In this document: positions 21,361 through 22,232 of the stretch, piece by piece | How positions within the stretch are numbered: the stretch's first letter is position 1 | Layout of the letters: every line of letters begins with the position of its first letter | Origin: SLST01 sp046538735 | Lineage (GTDB): Bacteria; Spirochaetota; Spirochaetia; DSM-27196; SLST01 | Length of the DNA stretch: 22,232 nucleotides | Assembly: GCA_046538735.1 (NCBI GenBank) | Contig: JBKHII010000049.1 | Span: 1-22,232 of the forward strand | Direction of reading: 5' to 3' | The notes under the pieces: model-generated | Database searches by the model: none | Seen by the model: the letters and a program-made list of their open reading frames with translations, nothing else | Told to the model about the DNA's origin: nothing | Position numbers and translations under genes: made by a program

Positions 21361-22232
21361 CTACCGACTGCGACGAATCGTGGAGACCCTCGCGGCGAGC
21401 GCGTCGTGCTGCTCGCGAAGCGGCGCGGCGAGCCTCGCGACGAACCGATCGATCGCGCCCGCGGCCGCGACCCCGTCGTAGGCGAGCGCGAGCTCGCTCC
21501 GGACCCCACGCAGACCGCGGAGGTGGCGCGAGAGCTCGCGTTTTGACGAGACCAGACGCTCGCCCCGCTTCGCAGGATCCGAGGCTGCCGCAACGACCTC
21601 CTCGTGAAGCGAGGCCACCAGCTCCCACCCGGTCGTCCTCCACGCGGCGAGCCGATCGTGGAGCGCTGGAATCGCGCTTCCGAGCGAAGCCGGGTGCCCG
21701 GTTCGTGCGAGCCGTTCCTCGATTCCACCGAGGAGCCCCTCGCGACCGTCGTGATCCGGGACGCGAAAACCGCACACCTCGAGACCCGCCGCGAGCGCCG
21801 CGGACCGCACGACCTCTCCGTCGCCGGAGTCGTGCGGTATCTCAACGCACGATAGTGCGGGAAGGAGCGACACGAGATCGTCCATGAGATCGGAGACGGT
21901 CTTCGCCAGTGCGCGCCTCCACTCGGAAGTCGAGGTCCGTCGCGCGCGGTCGAGGTGGCGATAGCACGAGCGGCTCGAGAACCCCTCGGGAAGCGCCGTC
22001 CGCAGACGAAGCGCGAGCTCGCTGCCGGCACGAGCAACGAGCGCCCCTGCCTCCGCCACGAGTTGCTCCGGAAACACGTCGCGACCGGTCGTCCCGTCGT
22101 CCAGGCGCCAGGGGAATCGATCGCCCCAATCGAAGACGACGCGGCACGTGGCGCAGGAGAGCGAGGACCGGACGATCTCGAGCAGCCGCTCGGCGGACGG
22201 TTCGAGACCGCGGGTGTCGAGCAGGATCGTCT
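21361..22232 (-). CDS. Uncharacterised protein, 5'-partial at the right window edge
   Basis: A GTG at 22077 would give 238 residues, but the same frame stays open to the edge (first full codon at 22230) and encodes coherent protein: ILLDTRGLEPSAERLLEIV, then SCATCRVVFDWGDRFPW and LDDGTTGRDVFPEQL. The gene therefore starts outside the window and at least 289 residues are visible. The N-terminal part has one CxxC (CATC) and the aromatic block DWGDRFPW. The rest is helical and Arg/Ala/Glu-rich (SDLMDDLVSLLPAL, WELVASLHEEVVAAA, REQHDALAARVSTIRR). I recognise no family. No membrane segment is seen in the visible part. It converges with the U32 gene. Confidence 0.8.
   Translation of the reverse strand, partial: TILLDTRGLEPSAERLLEIVRSSLSCATCRVVFDWGDRFPWRLDDGTTGRDVFPEQLVAEAGALVARAGSELALRLRTALPEGFSSRSCYRHLDRARRTSTSEWRRALAKTVSDLMDDLVSLLPALSCVEIPHDSGDGEVVRSAALAAGLEVCGFRVPDHDGREGLLGGIEERLARTGHPASLGSAIPALHDRLAAWRTTGWELVASLHEEVVAAASDPAKRGERLVSSKRELSRHLRGLRGVRSELALAYDGVAAAGAIDRFVARLAAPLREQHDALAARVSTIRRSR

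Noticed and set aside
1..22232. Mobile element, CRISPR array, tRNA or rRNA
   Set aside because: No transposase, integrase, phage protein, regular repeat-spacer pattern, cloverleaf or rRNA segment was seen; genes are packed with housekeeping content throughout.

Overview
The window is a compact, GC-rich bacterial chromosome segment made almost entirely of protein-coding genes. No rRNA, tRNA, CRISPR array, insertion sequence or prophage is visible. The best guess for the source is a high-GC spirochaete (Spirochaetota). This is inferred from a MutL with the ELLDNSLDAGA variant of the GHKL N-box seen in spirochaetal MutL, a RecJ with an unusual insert after the DHH motif, a ribosomal protein S21 gene, several membrane TPR proteins, and lipoprotein signals. 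It rests on protein resemblance from memory, not on a search.

Layout. A terminator of an upstream transcript (27-60) precedes mutL (+, 86-1912). mutL ends inside a 46-bp tandem duplication and converges on two minus-strand TPR genes (1985-3979 and 4006-about 4806). Divergent from these is a plus-strand cluster: a membrane-anchored TPR protein with a C-terminal Mrr-like nuclease-fold domain (4793-6145), a calcineurin-like phosphoesterase with an odd first metal motif (6153-6836), and a ParB/Srx-fold protein (6861-7811).

A long minus-strand series follows, read right to left: pyrimidine-nucleoside phosphorylase (14129-12798), recJ (12801-10684, ATGA overlap), an M23 peptidase (10675-9677), a weak terminator, rpsU (9581-9366) with a structured leader, a strong terminator, then a winged-helix-like protein (9298-8492) and a lipoprotein (8514-7801). 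A HAD-type 5'-nucleotidase (+, 14271-14786) diverges from the phosphorylase and converges with recO (-, 15516-14761).

lon (+, 15599-17956) starts an overlapping plus-strand operon: lon, a VanY-type D,D-carboxypeptidase lipoprotein with a TTG start, a type I phosphodiesterase, and a U32-family protein (probable tRNA/rRNA hydroxylation factor). The window ends with a minus-strand gene of unknown function that runs off the right edge.

Themes: DNA repair (mutL, recJ, recO), protein quality control (lon), envelope and peptidoglycan (M23, VanY, TPR and lipoproteins), nucleotide salvage (phosphorylase plus nucleotidase), and translation (rpsU, U32). The least explained parts are the TPR/Mrr-like + phosphoesterase + ParB-fold cluster, the insert inside RecJ, the 46-bp repeat at the mutL terminus, and the rpsU leader.
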